From Bradyrhizobium sp. ISRA464 (GTDB lineage Bacteria; Pseudomonadota; Alphaproteobacteria; Rhizobiales; Xanthobacteraceae): a DNA stretch of 64,000 bases. A program made the translations under genes and the position numbers. Positions 55,932 to 64,000 of the stretch are shown one piece after another. A model generated the notes under the pieces. That model searched no databases. It was not told the origin of the DNA and saw only the letters and a list, made by a program, of their open reading frames with translations. The stretch lies in the NCBI RefSeq assembly GCF_029910095.1, contig NZ_CP094526.1, forward strand, positions 5,146,001 to 5,210,000, read 5' to 3'. Numbering within the stretch: the first letter of the stretch is position 1; every line of letters begins with the position of its first letter.

Positions 55932-58319
55932 CTAGTCTCCATAGGGAATCCAGATGTTCTTCACCTGCACGGCGTGACGAAGCAGGATCGGACCTTCGGA
56001 TGCGGCCTTGTCATACCAGTCGAGCATCAGGCCGTGGTCGACGAACGTGCGCTTGAGATTGCCGACCGACAGCCGTTCCGCCGCAGCCGAGGCTTCTAGC
56101 GAACCGAACACCCAGAGTGCATCGACATCGTCGTGCTCGGCCAGCACCTTCACGAGCTCGTCCCGGCTGCCGGTGACGATATTGACGACACCCGCCGGCA
56201 CATCCGATGTCTCCAGCACCTGGTAGAAATCGGTCGCGGCGAGCGGATGCCGCTCGCTCGGCACGGCGACGACACGGTTGCCCAGCGCAATCAACGGCGC
56301 CACCAGACTGATGAAGCCGAGCAGCGGCGCCTCGTCGGGACAGGCGACACCGACCACGCCGATCGGCTCGTGCATTGCGAGCGCAACGCCGCGGAGCGGC
56401 GGTGCATGGATCGTTCCCTCGAATTTGTCGGCCCAGGCCCCATAGCTGAACAGCCGCTCGATACTGGCATCGACCTCCGCGCGCGCCTTGGCGCCCGATA
56501 CACCGGTCATGTCGGCGATGCGCCGGGCCAACTCGTCGCCCCGCGCGGAGAGATTCTCGGCAAGGTAGTAGAGAATCTGGGCGCGATTATGCGCGGTCGC
56601 CCTCGCCCACGCTTCGGCCGCACGCGCTGCGGCCACCGCATTCCGGATGTCCTTGCGGTTGCCTTCGCCCACTTCACCCAGATGCCGCCCCTTCGGCGAC
56701 AGCACGGCGCGCGAGTAATTCCCGTCGGGCCGCACCTGCTTGCCGCCGACGAACAGCTTCGCGGTCCGATCGATCGGCGGCACGCCAAATCCGGGACTCG
56801 CTCCAGTCGGAGCCGGCTGCGGCGACGCCTTGGCACGCGCCTTTCGCCCGCTCCAGGCCCTGGGCTTGAGATATTCATACATGCCTTCGCGGCCGCCCTC
56901 GCGGCCGAAGCCGGACTCGCGATAGCCGCCAAAGCCCACGCTGGCGTCGAACAGATTGGTCGCGTTGACCCAGACCACGCCGGCGAGCAGTTTCGGCGCG
57001 ATATCCAGCGCCAGCCCGATCGTCTCGCTCCAGACGCTGGCGGCAAGTCCGTAGCGTGTGTTATTGGCGAGCATCACGGCCTCATCGGGCGTGCGGAACG
57101 TCATCGCCACCAGCACCGGCCCGAAGATCTCCTCGACCGCCACAGTCGAAGACGGCTGCACGTTCCAGAGCAGCGTCGGCGGATAGAAGTATCCCTCGGC
57201 GGGAATCGCGCCGGGCGCCTGATATTTCTCGGCGCCTTCCTTTACCCCGGTCTCGACCAGCGACTTGATCCGCTCGAGTTGCACGGGCGCAACCACTGCC
57301 CCCATGTCGATCGTCTTGTCGAGCGGCATGCCGACACGCAGCGTTTCCATGCGGCGAATGAGGCGCCTGCGGAAGGTCTCCGCAATCCCCTCCTGCAGCA
57401 GCAGGCGCGAACCGGCACAGCAGACCTGGCCCTGGTTGAACCAGATGGCATCGACCACGCCTTCCACGGCGCCGTCGATGTCGGCATCATCGAACACGAT
57501 GAAGGGCGATTTGCCGCCGAGCTCAAGTGTCAGCGACTTACCCGTCCCCGCGGTCGATTGCCGGATCAGCCGCCCGACCTCGGTCGATCCGGTGAAGGCG
57601 ATCTTGTCGACATCAGGGTTTTCGACGAGCAATGCGCCGGTCGCGCCATCGCCCGTCACCACATTCAGCACGCCCGGCGGCAGACCCGCTTCTGCCGCAA
57701 GCTCCGCAAACAGCAAGGCGGTCAGCGAGGTGAACTCCGCCGGCTTCAGCACCACCGTATTGCCTGCGGCCAGCGCGGGCGCAATCTTCCAGGCCAGCAT
57801 CAGCAGCGGGAAATTCCACGGGATGATCTGCCCGATGACGCCGACCGGCACCTGATCGGCGAACTCACGCTCCTGCAATTGCGCCCAGCCGGCGTGGTAC
57901 AGGAAATGGCGCGCGGCCAGCGGGACGTCGAGATCGCGGGTCTCGCGGATCGGCTTGCCGTTGTCGATCGCCTCCAGCACCGCAAACAGGCGGGCATGAC
58001 GCTGCAGCATGCGCGCCAGCGCATAAAGGTGGCGCGCGCGGCCGTGCCCCCCGAGTTTGGCCCAAAGCGGCTGCGCGGTGCGCGCGGCACCCACCGCGGC
58101 CTCAACGTCGGCGGCGGAGCCTTCCGCGATTTTGGCCAGTGTCTTGCCGGTGGCAGGCTCGATCGTCGTGAGGTGCTTGCCGGAATGCGGCGCGACGAAC
58201 TTGCCGTCGATGAAGTGCCCGAACACGGCGCCGTGCTGCTTCAGCCAGGCCCGCGCCTCGCCGTCTGCCTCGGGAGCGGGACCGTACTCCATGGTCTCGT
58301 AGTAATGTGCGACGCTCAT
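55932..58319 (-). CDS. Aldehyde dehydrogenase with a second, catalytically dead ALDH-like domain
   Basis: A 795-residue protein with two aldehyde-dehydrogenase-like halves. The N-terminal half (to about residue 530) is complete: IPWNFPLLMLAWKIAPALAA, FTGSTEVG, catalytic Glu in LELGGKSPF and catalytic Cys in FNQGQVCCAGSR. The C-terminal half (from about residue 545, DRTAKLFVGGKQV) keeps the fold segments, for example GVVNIVTGSRDELVKVLAEH, but has no catalytic Cys. It follows deoC by about 10 bp and would oxidise the acetaldehyde released by DeoC to acetate. Two-domain ALDHs of this size occur in rhizobia; the role of the second half is unknown. Confidence 0.9.
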   Translation of the reverse strand: MSVAHYYETMEYGPAPEADGEARAWLKQHGAVFGHFIDGKFVAPHSGKHLTTIEPATGKTLAKIAEGSAADVEAAVGAARTAQPLWAKLGGHGRARHLYALARMLQRHARLFAVLEAIDNGKPIRETRDLDVPLAARHFLYHAGWAQLQEREFADQVPVGVIGQIIPWNFPLLMLAWKIAPALAAGNTVVLKPAEFTSLTALLFAELAAEAGLPPGVLNVVTGDGATGALLVENPDVDKIAFTGSTEVGRLIRQSTAGTGKSLTLELGGKSPFIVFDDADIDGAVEGVVDAIWFNQGQVCCAGSRLLLQEGIAETFRRRLIRRMETLRVGMPLDKTIDMGAVVAPVQLERIKSLVETGVKEGAEKYQAPGAIPAEGYFYPPTLLWNVQPSSTVAVEEIFGPVLVAMTFRTPDEAVMLANNTRYGLAASVWSETIGLALDIAPKLLAGVVWVNATNLFDASVGFGGYRESGFGREGGREGMYEYLKPRAWSGRKARAKASPQPAPTGASPGFGVPPIDRTAKLFVGGKQVRPDGNYSRAVLSPKGRHLGEVGEGNRKDIRNAVAAARAAEAWARATAHNRAQILYYLAENLSARGDELARRIADMTGVSGAKARAEVDASIERLFSYGAWADKFEGTIHAPPLRGVALAMHEPIGVVGVACPDEAPLLGFISLVAPLIALGNRVVAVPSERHPLAATDFYQVLETSDVPAGVVNIVTGSRDELVKVLAEHDDVDALWVFGSLEASAAAERLSVGNLKRTFVDHGLMLDWYDKAASEGPILLRHAVQVKNIWIPYGD

Positions 58320-58329
58320 CGCCGGAGTC

Positions 58330-59358
58330 TCATCCCACAGGGTGGCGGTTGAAGGCCGAGTAGCGGCCGGTGACGTGATGCTCGAGCTGGCGTTCGATAT
58401 CGGCGAGCAGGCTCGACGCACCGATCCGGAACAGGTCCGGCTCGAGCCATTCGCGGCCGAGCTCCTCCTTCATCAGGAACTGATAGGTGAGTACGTCCTT
58501 TGCCGTCGAGATTCCGCCGGCGGGCTTGAAGCCGATCTTGTAGCGGGTGCGTTCCTGATACACGCGGATCATCCGCAGCATCGCGAGCGTGACGGGCAGC
58601 GTCGCATTGACGCCCTCCTTGCCGGTCGACGTCTTGATGAAGTCGGCGCCGGCCATCATGCAGACCATCGATGCCTTGGCGACATTGCGCAGCGTCTTGA
58701 GATCGCCGGTGGCCAGAATGGTCTTCAGATGCGCATCGCCGCAGGCCGCGCGAAAATCCTTCACCTCGGCGTAGAGCGCGCGCCAGTCGCCGGTCAGCAC
58801 ATGCTCGCGGGTGATCACGATGTCGATCTCCTGCGCGCCGTCCCGGACCGAGGCCTCGATCTCCTTGAGCTTCAGGTCGTGCGGCACGAGGCCCGCCGGA
58901 AATCCGGTCGAGACCGCGGCGACCGGAATGTCGGATCCGTCAAGCGCTTCGACTGCGGTCGCAACGAAACGGTGATAGACGCAGACCGCGCCGGTGTGCA
59001 GCTCACGCCCGGCAAAGCCGAGCGCCTCGAGAATGTCGCTTCGCACCGGGGCCTTGGCCTTGGCGCAGAGGCGCTTCACCCGTTCGGCGGTATCGTCGCC
59101 GTTGAGGGTCGTCAGGTCGATGCAGGTGATCGCCTTCAGAAGCCACGCGGCCTGCGCATCCTTCTTGACGGTGCGCCGCCCCGGCAGGCTCGCCACGCGT
59201 CGCTCGGCGGCGGACAGATTGATCCTGATTTCGTCGACCCAATCCATCTCGAGCGCGCGGCCGCTATTGCGCAAAAGCGAAACCGCGTGCGGCTCACTTC
59301 GAACGTGAGGCGGCATCGGCACCGCGGATGGATTCTGTATGAAGACGCTCTGCGTCAT
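58330..59358 (-). CDS. deoC: Deoxyribose-phosphate aldolase
   Basis: A 342-residue deoxyribose-phosphate aldolase, splitting 2-deoxy-D-ribose 5-phosphate to glyceraldehyde 3-phosphate and acetaldehyde. The Schiff-base Lys is K242 in DFIKTSTGKEG, the second active-site Lys is K278 in GFKPAGGI, and the acidic residue is in QEIDIVI (about 179). It has an N-terminal extension of about 65 residues compared with the E. coli enzyme and is closer in length to the eukaryotic-like type. The ATG at 59358 is used; a longer frame to 59490 covers promoter DNA. It is the first gene of the operon facing the DeoR-family regulator. Confidence 0.93.
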   Translation of the reverse strand: MTQSVFIQNPSAVPMPPHVRSEPHAVSLLRNSGRALEMDWVDEIRINLSAAERRVASLPGRRTVKKDAQAAWLLKAITCIDLTTLNGDDTAERVKRLCAKAKAPVRSDILEALGFAGRELHTGAVCVYHRFVATAVEALDGSDIPVAAVSTGFPAGLVPHDLKLKEIEASVRDGAQEIDIVITREHVLTGDWRALYAEVKDFRAACGDAHLKTILATGDLKTLRNVAKASMVCMMAGADFIKTSTGKEGVNATLPVTLAMLRMIRVYQERTRYKIGFKPAGGISTAKDVLTYQFLMKEELGREWLEPDLFRIGASSLLADIERQLEHHVTGRYSAFNRHPVG

Positions 59359-59511
59359 CGAAACACCGGCCGTCCTAGCGAATCGACTGAAACGCCAGAT
59401 AGATTGAATGTCCCGATTGCAACATGTGATCCTCCCAGATCCTGTCCGCTGGAGCTCATCGCCTGCCCGACGCACGACATCGCCAGACACTGGATGGCTC
59501 CTCTAGGTTCG

Positions 59512-59571
59512 ATGTTATTATTGTAACATACTGCCGTTGATAAATTCACAACATTGTAAGATCATTGTCAA
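59512..59571. promoter_or_regulatory. Candidate operator/promoter region between deoC operon and DeoR-family gene
   Basis: ATGTTA at 59512-59517 and TAACAT at 59524-59529 form an inverted repeat. The heptamer ATTGTAA occurs at 59520-59526 and again at 59553-59559, 33 bp apart (about three helical turns), and a related ATTGTCAA begins at 59564. The last includes a minus-strand TTGACA (59571-59566) with TGAATT 17 bp further, a plausible deoC promoter. Repeated half-sites are usual for DeoR-family operators. Confidence 0.5.
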
Positions 59572-59588
59572 CGGGATAAGCAAGCTCG

Positions 59589-60389
59589 GTGACCAAAATG
59601 GCTGAAACACCGACACGACCAAGCGAGACGCGCGTCCAGCGCCTGCAACGGCTGCGCCGCGCCGTCGAGAGCAGCGGCGCGCTGCACCTGAAGGACGCCG
59701 CCGAACTGCTCAAGGTGTCCGAAATGACGGTGCGACGTGACCTGGCCGGTCCGGAGGCAGCGCTTGCGCTGCTCGGCGGTTACGTCGTCAACGCGGCGTC
59801 ACCGACCGGGATCAAGTACACGTTCGAGCAGGAGATCGACCAGCACACCCAGGACAAGCGTCTCGCCTGCCGATCTGCCGCCGCCTCGATCAAGGAAGGC
59901 GACACGATCTTCATCGACTGTGGCACCACGATGCAGTCGCTGGCGGACTGCCTGCCGGAAGATCTGCCGCTCTCGGTGATCTGCTATTCGATGAACGTGG
60001 CGACCATCGTCACGCGGCGGCCCGCCACGCAGGTGATGCTGATGGGCGGGCTCTACCATCCCTCATCGCAGTCCTTCTCATCCGACGATGGCCTGTCGTA
60101 CCTGCGGCGGCTCGGCATCAACAAGGCCTTCATCTCCGCCGGCGGCGTGCACTGGACCCGCGGCGCCAGCTGCTCGAACTTTCACGAAGTCGCAATCAAG
60201 CAGGCCGCCATTGCCACCGCGATGGAAAGCATCCTGGTGGTCGATGCGAGCAAGCTCGGCAGCCTCAAGCCGGCGTTCTTCTCCGACGTCGAGGCGTTCT
60301 CGCGGATCATCGTCGGCGGCGCGGCATCATCAGAGATGCGCAAGCACTTTCGCAGCCTTCCCGTCGAGTATGTGACCAACGCAACCTGA
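59589..60389 (+). CDS. DeoR-family transcriptional regulator
   Basis: A 266-residue DeoR-family regulator with an N-terminal helix-turn-helix (LKDAAELLKVSEMTVRRDLA, about residues 36-55) and a C-terminal sugar-phosphate-sensing DeoRC domain (DTIFIDCGTTMQSLADCLP). It begins with GTG at 59589 or ATG at 59598; no strong ribosome-binding site decides. It diverges from deoC and probably represses that operon until a phosphorylated sugar such as deoxyribose 5-phosphate appears. Confidence 0.88.
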   Translation: MTKMAETPTRPSETRVQRLQRLRRAVESSGALHLKDAAELLKVSEMTVRRDLAGPEAALALLGGYVVNAASPTGIKYTFEQEIDQHTQDKRLACRSAAASIKEGDTIFIDCGTTMQSLADCLPEDLPLSVICYSMNVATIVTRRPATQVMLMGGLYHPSSQSFSSDDGLSYLRRLGINKAFISAGGVHWTRGASCSNFHEVAIKQAAIATAMESILVVDASKLGSLKPAFFSDVEAFSRIIVGGAASSEMRKHFRSLPVEYVTNAT

Positions 60390-60585
60390 CCCGGGCGCAG
60401 GTGCCGCTGTTCTGGAACGTCGACCAGACCGGCTGACGCCGGGTCGGCCCAGCCCGCGCGGCAGCCTGCGGGAATCATTTGAGATTCGCCGCGGAGCCTG
60501 ATTAGGTTCGAGCTATCCATGACTGCGGCCTGGATGCCTGCGGTCCGGACACGGCAACAGCTTGATCGACAGGACTCGACCACCG

Positions 60586-61619
60586 ATGACCAAAGCGCGA
60601 CGGACACGACCGACGATTCGTGACGTCGCGGCCGAGGCCGGCGTGTCCGTGAGCAGCGTCAGCCGGACGCTCAACGGCGGCATCTATACCAGCGCGGAAC
60701 TGCACGCCCGCATCATGCGCGCGGTCAAGCGGCTGGGGTTCGAGCCGGACTCGGCGGCGCAGGCGTTGCGCTCGCGGGCCTCGAACACCATCGGCTGCAT
60801 GGTGGCCGATTTCTCCAACCCCCACTACACCGGCATGGTCAGCGCGGCCGAGGAGGAATTCCAGCGCGCCGGCTTCCTGCTGATGCTGGCCGCGACCAAG
60901 CACGAGGAGGCGCGCGAGGCGGCGTTCCTGTCGGCGGTGCGCCGGCGCCAGATGGATGGATTGCTGCTGTTCGCCGGCGACAACGCGCACAAGGATTTCA
61001 TGAAGGGGCTGGCGATGCTCGACCTGTCGACCGCGAGGTCCCCAACAGCGGCTCGGTCCGGGTCGACCATCGCGGCGGCGCACTGGAGGTGACGCGCTAT
61101 CTGATCGGCCTCGGCCATCGCCGGATCGCGCGATTGACCGGCAGCGCCGCGGTGCTGCCCAGTTCGGAGCGGCTTGCCGGCTACCGGCAGGCGCATCTCG
61201 AGGCCAAGCTCGAGGTCGACCCAAGCCTGATCCGACCGCATATGCAGGGCGCCAACACGGCCTTCAGCTCGGTGTGCCAGCTGCTGCAATCGGCAAAGCC
61301 GCCGACGGCGATCATCTCGCTCGGCACCAGCATGCTGGCCGAGGTGCTGGAGGCGATCACCAGCAACGGCCTGCGCTACCCGCAGGACGTCTCGCTGGTG
61401 TGCAGCGGCGACACCGACCTCGCCCGCCACGCGACGCCCGCGATCTCGGCCCTGAGCTGGGACATGAACGAAGTCGGCCGCACCGCCGCGCGGCTGCTGC
61501 TGGAGCGGATCCGCGACGGTGACAAGGCCACGGCCGGTGAGCCCGTGTTCCTGCCGACGCGCTTTATCCTGCGTCATTCCTGCGCCGCGCCGCCGACGTC
61601 GCCGCGCGGCCGGAAATAG
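60586..61619 (+). pseudogene. LacI-family transcriptional regulator, disrupted by a frameshift near 61024
   Basis: The first frame (from ATG 60586) gives a LacI helix-turn-helix, RPTIRDVAAEAGVSVSSVSR, and the start of the sugar-binding domain up to FMKGLAMLDL. It then changes to a nonsense tail and ends at 61092. The other frame picks up at 61026 with VDREVPNSGSVRVDHRGGA and continues in good LacI sequence to 61619. Related proteins have a short hydrophobic stretch (such as PVVL) between the two parts, so about 13 bp appear to be missing at 61024-61026. Split proteins could be made but a working repressor is unlikely. A sequencing error of this size is less likely than a deletion. Confidence 0.8.
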
Positions 61620-61640
61620 CTTCGTCCACTTCCCGCTCTC

Positions 61641-61735
61641 CGTCATGGCCGGGCTTGTCCCGACAATCCACGTCTTTCCCACGACGAGAGACGAAAGACG
61701 TGGATGCCCGACACAAGCCAAGCCCGGGCATGACG
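61641..61735. repeat. Palindromic repeat element 1 (REP-like)
   Basis: CGTCATGGCCGGGCTTG at 61641-61657 is matched in inverted orientation by CAAGCCCGGGCATGACG at 61719-61735 with one mismatch. An inner inverted repeat, CCACGTCTTT at 61668-61677 with AAAGACGTGG at 61694-61703, is perfect. The whole 95 bp could fold into a long hairpin. Elements of this look are common between genes in Bradyrhizobium. Confidence 0.7.
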
Positions 61736-61739
61736 ACGC

Positions 61740-62340
61740 GGAAACGCCAGCCCTAGAAGTGCGCGGGGGTCATATGCGATTGCCCTGCCGCAAGGGGGAG
61801 GGAACACCCTTTCGCCGGTGGCTTCCTAACACGCCAATCACTGATTTGCCCGACGGTGCAAGGCCTCGCGTGAGAAATATTTCTGTTTATCAGAATTGCA
61901 AGTTGATGTATGAATCGCCCGTCTCACCCGCCTGAGGGGCGCTTCGCGATCGTCACGAGTGTTGGGTTGGGATGCGGTGGACGCCGAATGTGCAACTGAC
62001 GAGTGCGCATGAGGCGGACGGTGAAGTCGTGCAGGCCTGACGCCCTAGCGGCAGGTGTCTCATCAGTAAGAGGAGGAGCTCTCACTGATGACGGTGACAA
62101 CAAAGCCCAGTCTCGCCGGGGAGAGCACGTATAAGCCGTAAACCATCGCGCAGGGAAAGCCGGGATTGCTCCGGTTTCACCTGTGGTCCTACCTCCCGAG
62201 CTTTCCATTTGCACGGGACCCATGGGTGCGATCGGCACCCGGCTTTCCCTGCGCCCTCTGATCAAGGAGAGGGCGGAACGAAGTGCAAAGCTCGGACAGA
62301 TCGTGTCGCGAGAATGCAAGGGTGCGTCCCCATCCACTTC
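61740..62340. repeat. Non-coding stretch with a 17-bp inverted repeat; possible dispersed repeat or structured RNA
   Basis: GCGCAGGGAAAGCCGGG at 62148-62164 and its exact complement at 62238-62254 form a 17-bp stem around a 73-nt loop. The surrounding sequence has no convincing reading frame. From memory, the segment around 61966-62260 resembles a repeat found in many copies in Bradyrhizobium/Rhodopseudomonas genomes, but I cannot check that here. AT-rich DNA near 61875-61915 contrasts with its surroundings. Confidence 0.45.
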
Positions 62341-62442
62341 TGTCATCGCCCGGCTCGACCGGGCGATCCAGTACGCCGCGGCCTCTCGGTCAAGCTCAGC
62401 GTCTCTGGAATACTGGATCACCCGCATGCGCGGGTGATGACA
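62341..62442. repeat. Palindromic repeat element 2 (REP-like)
   Basis: TGTCATC at 62341-62347 pairs with GATGACA at 62436-62442, and ATCCAGTA at 62366-62373 pairs with TACTGGAT at 62411-62418. Small GC hairpins (GCCCGG/CCGGGC and CCCGCATGCGCGGG) lie within each side. The 102-bp element resembles other intergenic palindromes of Bradyrhizobium and differs in sequence from element 1. Confidence 0.65.
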
Positions 62443-62556
62443 CCGAGCAAGCTCCTTGACAGTTGAATCGGAAACGTTACCCACGTCATCCTGGCGACTA
62501 GCGCGTCGCGCCTGCGCCCCTTTGCCCGCCTGGCGCCTTGGTCTACAAGCATCGCC

Positions 62557-63471
62557 ATGACAGACTCCTCGACCCCAACCCTCCCGTTCGACGAGCTGAC
62601 GCGCGCCATCCAGGCCCGCCGCTCCATCTATGGCGCAATCAGCGGGCTGCGCCTTGATCGGGCCGCGCCCGGCGAAGCCTGGTCGAGCCTGGCCTATCGC
62701 CCGGAGTTCGTCGGCGACACCGAGACCGGCGTCCTGCATGGCGGCGTCGTCACCGCCATGCTCGACGAGAGCTGCGGCATGGCGGTGCAGCTCGCGCTCG
62801 ACGGCAGCCGCGCGATCGCAACGCTCGACCTGCGGATCGATTACCAGAAGCCTGCGACGCCGGGCCTCGATATCCGCGCGCACGCGGTCTGCTATCGCGT
62901 CACCCGCCTGATCGCCTTCGTGCGCGCGACCGCCTACCAGGAGTCCGAGGACGATCCGGTCGCCACCGCGACTGCCTGCTTCATGATCGATGCCAACCGG
63001 AGCAACATGCTGATGGATCGCGCATCGGCTATCGGCACGTCGTTGCCGACCCTCGCCGCGGCGGACGATCCGGACGGGCCGTTCGCCGGCAGCCCGTTCG
63101 CACGGTGTCTCGGAATCCGCGCCGGCCGCGACGACACGCTGGTCATGCCGTTCTCGCGACAGATCATCGGCAACCCGATCCTGCCCGCTATACATGGCGG
63201 CATCACCGGCGCCTTCCTTGAGACGACGGCGATCGTCGGTGTCACGCGCGAGCTCGGCGTCGAGGCGCGGCCGAAGCCGATCGGTCTCACCATCAACTAT
63301 CTGCGCTCCGGTCGTGCGCTCGACAGCCACGCCCGGGTGTCGATCGTCAAGCAGGGCCGGCGCGTCGTCGCGTTCGAGGCGCAGGCCTGGCAGGACGATC
63401 CGGCCAAGCCGATCGCGTCGGCCTTCGGTCACTTCATGCTGCGGCCGACGCCGGGCCTCGATGAGGGATAG
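62557..63471 (+). CDS. Tandem hotdog-fold thioesterase-like protein (PaaI type)
   Basis: A 304-residue protein with two PaaI-like hotdog domains. The first active-site helix is LHGGVVTAMLDESCGMA (about residues 69-85), the second IHGGITGAFLETTAIVG (about 215-231); both keep the HGG motif. Family members hydrolyse acyl-CoA thioesters, usually as multimers of single domains; the tandem fusion provides two different half-sites. The ATG at 62557 is used. No operon partner is visible on this strand. Confidence 0.83.
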   Translation: MTDSSTPTLPFDELTRAIQARRSIYGAISGLRLDRAAPGEAWSSLAYRPEFVGDTETGVLHGGVVTAMLDESCGMAVQLALDGSRAIATLDLRIDYQKPATPGLDIRAHAVCYRVTRLIAFVRATAYQESEDDPVATATACFMIDANRSNMLMDRASAIGTSLPTLAAADDPDGPFAGSPFARCLGIRAGRDDTLVMPFSRQIIGNPILPAIHGGITGAFLETTAIVGVTRELGVEARPKPIGLTINYLRSGRALDSHARVSIVKQGRRVVAFEAQAWQDDPAKPIASAFGHFMLRPTPGLDEG

Positions 63472-63494
63472 GCGTCTGGACGCGCCGCGAACGC

Positions 63495-64000
63495 TCATCC
63501 ACCTGGCGTCAAAATCGCTTGCTTCGCCGCGTGCCAGCTCGCCTCGTCGGGTGCGCACAGCAGCCCGCCCGCCAGATTGACGGGCTTGTAGGGTGATCCG
63601 TCGAAATGCGCGCTGTATCCGCCGGCCTCGCGATGCAGCAGCCAGCCGGCGGCGTGATCCCACGGCATCAGCTTGTTGTAGAACAGCAGATGGCAATGCC
63701 CCGACGCCGCCATGCGGTATTCATGCGCGGAGCATCTCAGCCATGCGCTCATGCCGAGTTTCGACAGGTTGCCGGTGACGGTGGTTCGCAGTGGCTCCGG
63801 AACGAAATTGACGCCGATCACCGCATCCATCTCTTTGACCGGCGCGGCTGCGGCGACCTTGAGGTCGTGGCGCTTGCCGTCCTGGGCCGCGAGCCAGGCG
63901 CCCTCGCCGCGCAGCGCGAAGGCGGTGTCGCTGCAGACCGGATCGTGAATCGCGCCGAACACGATCTCGCCGCGCATGGTAGCGGCAACCATGCTGCCGA
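63495..64000 (-). CDS. Inositol monophosphatase family protein (partial, runs off the right edge)
   Basis: The C-terminal 168 or so residues of an inositol-monophosphatase-family enzyme, entering from beyond the window. The metal-binding motif PWDHAAGWLLHREAGG is clear, and GEIVFGAIHDPVCSDTAFALRGEGAW matches the preceding core, given here by its parts GAIHDP and GEGAW. The family removes phosphate from inositol phosphates, histidinol phosphate or PAP. The gene ends 23 bp after the convergent thioesterase-like gene. The N-terminus and exact subfamily cannot be judged. Confidence 0.85.
   Translation of the reverse strand, partial: GSMVAATMRGEIVFGAIHDPVCSDTAFALRGEGAWLAAQDGKRHDLKVAAAAPVKEMDAVIGVNFVPEPLRTTVTGNLSKLGMSAWLRCSAHEYRMAASGHCHLLFYNKLMPWDHAAGWLLHREAGGYSAHFDGSPYKPVNLAGGLLCAPDEASWHAAKQAILTPGG

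Noticed and set aside
56133..58352. 739-residue plus-strand open frame opposite the aldehyde dehydrogenase gene
   Set aside because: Antisense shadow rich in Arg, Gln and His with no motif; the minus strand has full ALDH motifs.
61620..62556. CRISPR array or insertion sequence in the repeat-rich gap
   Set aside because: The repeats are individual palindromes of different sequence, without regular spacers, transposase gene or terminal repeats with target duplications.
61924..63696. 590-residue minus-strand open frame across the repeat region and the hotdog gene
   Set aside because: It spans repeats, an intergenic region and the antisense of a supported gene, and shows no domain.

Overview
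The window looks like chromosomal DNA of an alphaproteobacterium of the Bradyrhizobium/Rhizobiales kind. This rests on high GC, many CUT1-type sugar ABC systems, SorC-type regulators, Tat-exported binding proteins and palindromic intergenic repeats. It holds no rRNA, tRNA, CRISPR array or insertion sequence that I can see. Nearly all of it is catabolic gene clusters, each with its own transporter, enzymes and regulator. The organism call is an inference from style, not from a marker gene.

Region A (61-11546, minus strand) is a polyol-type operon: SorC regulator, binding protein, two permeases, two unusual ABC ATPases, an FGGY (erythritol-kinase-like) kinase, a 2-hydroxyacid dehydrogenase, a class II aldolase and a GlpD-like flavin dehydrogenase. 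Diverging from it (11739-14918, plus) is a kinase / HAD phosphatase / class II aldolase cassette. Region B (14968-28766) is a second polyol-type locus around a second SorC regulator. Leftward lie two permeases, a binding protein, an FGGY kinase, a HAD phosphatase, an ABC ATPase and a GMC oxidoreductase. Rightward lie a glycerol-1-phosphate-dehydrogenase-like enzyme, an SDR and a class II aldolase about three-quarters identical to the one in region A, with a converging beta-hydroxyacid dehydrogenase. A and B look like parallel routes: import, phosphorylation, oxidation of a polyol phosphate, then aldol cleavage. The substrates cannot be read from the sequence.

Region C (29104-37086) has a CLC-type chloride channel, then a GntR regulator / GMC oxidoreductase / enolase-superfamily enzyme operon diverging from a Tau/Ssu-type ABC transporter. 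Region D (37227-49849) has a TetR regulator and an acyl-CoA pathway: two enoyl-CoA hydratases, two acyl-CoA synthetases, a thiolase-like protein with a DUF35 partner, an acyl-CoA dehydrogenase and a biotin-dependent carboxylase. Three near-identical 18-bp palindromes sit at its three promoter regions and define a probable regulon.

Region E (49893-60389) is a deoxyribose-type operon: ABC transporter, ribokinase-family kinase, RbsD/FucU protein, a two-domain aldehyde dehydrogenase and DeoC, facing a DeoR-family regulator. Region F (60586-62556) has a LacI-family gene broken by a frameshift and about 0.9 kb of repeat-rich intergenic DNA. The right end carries a tandem hotdog thioesterase-like gene and a partial inositol-monophosphatase-like gene.
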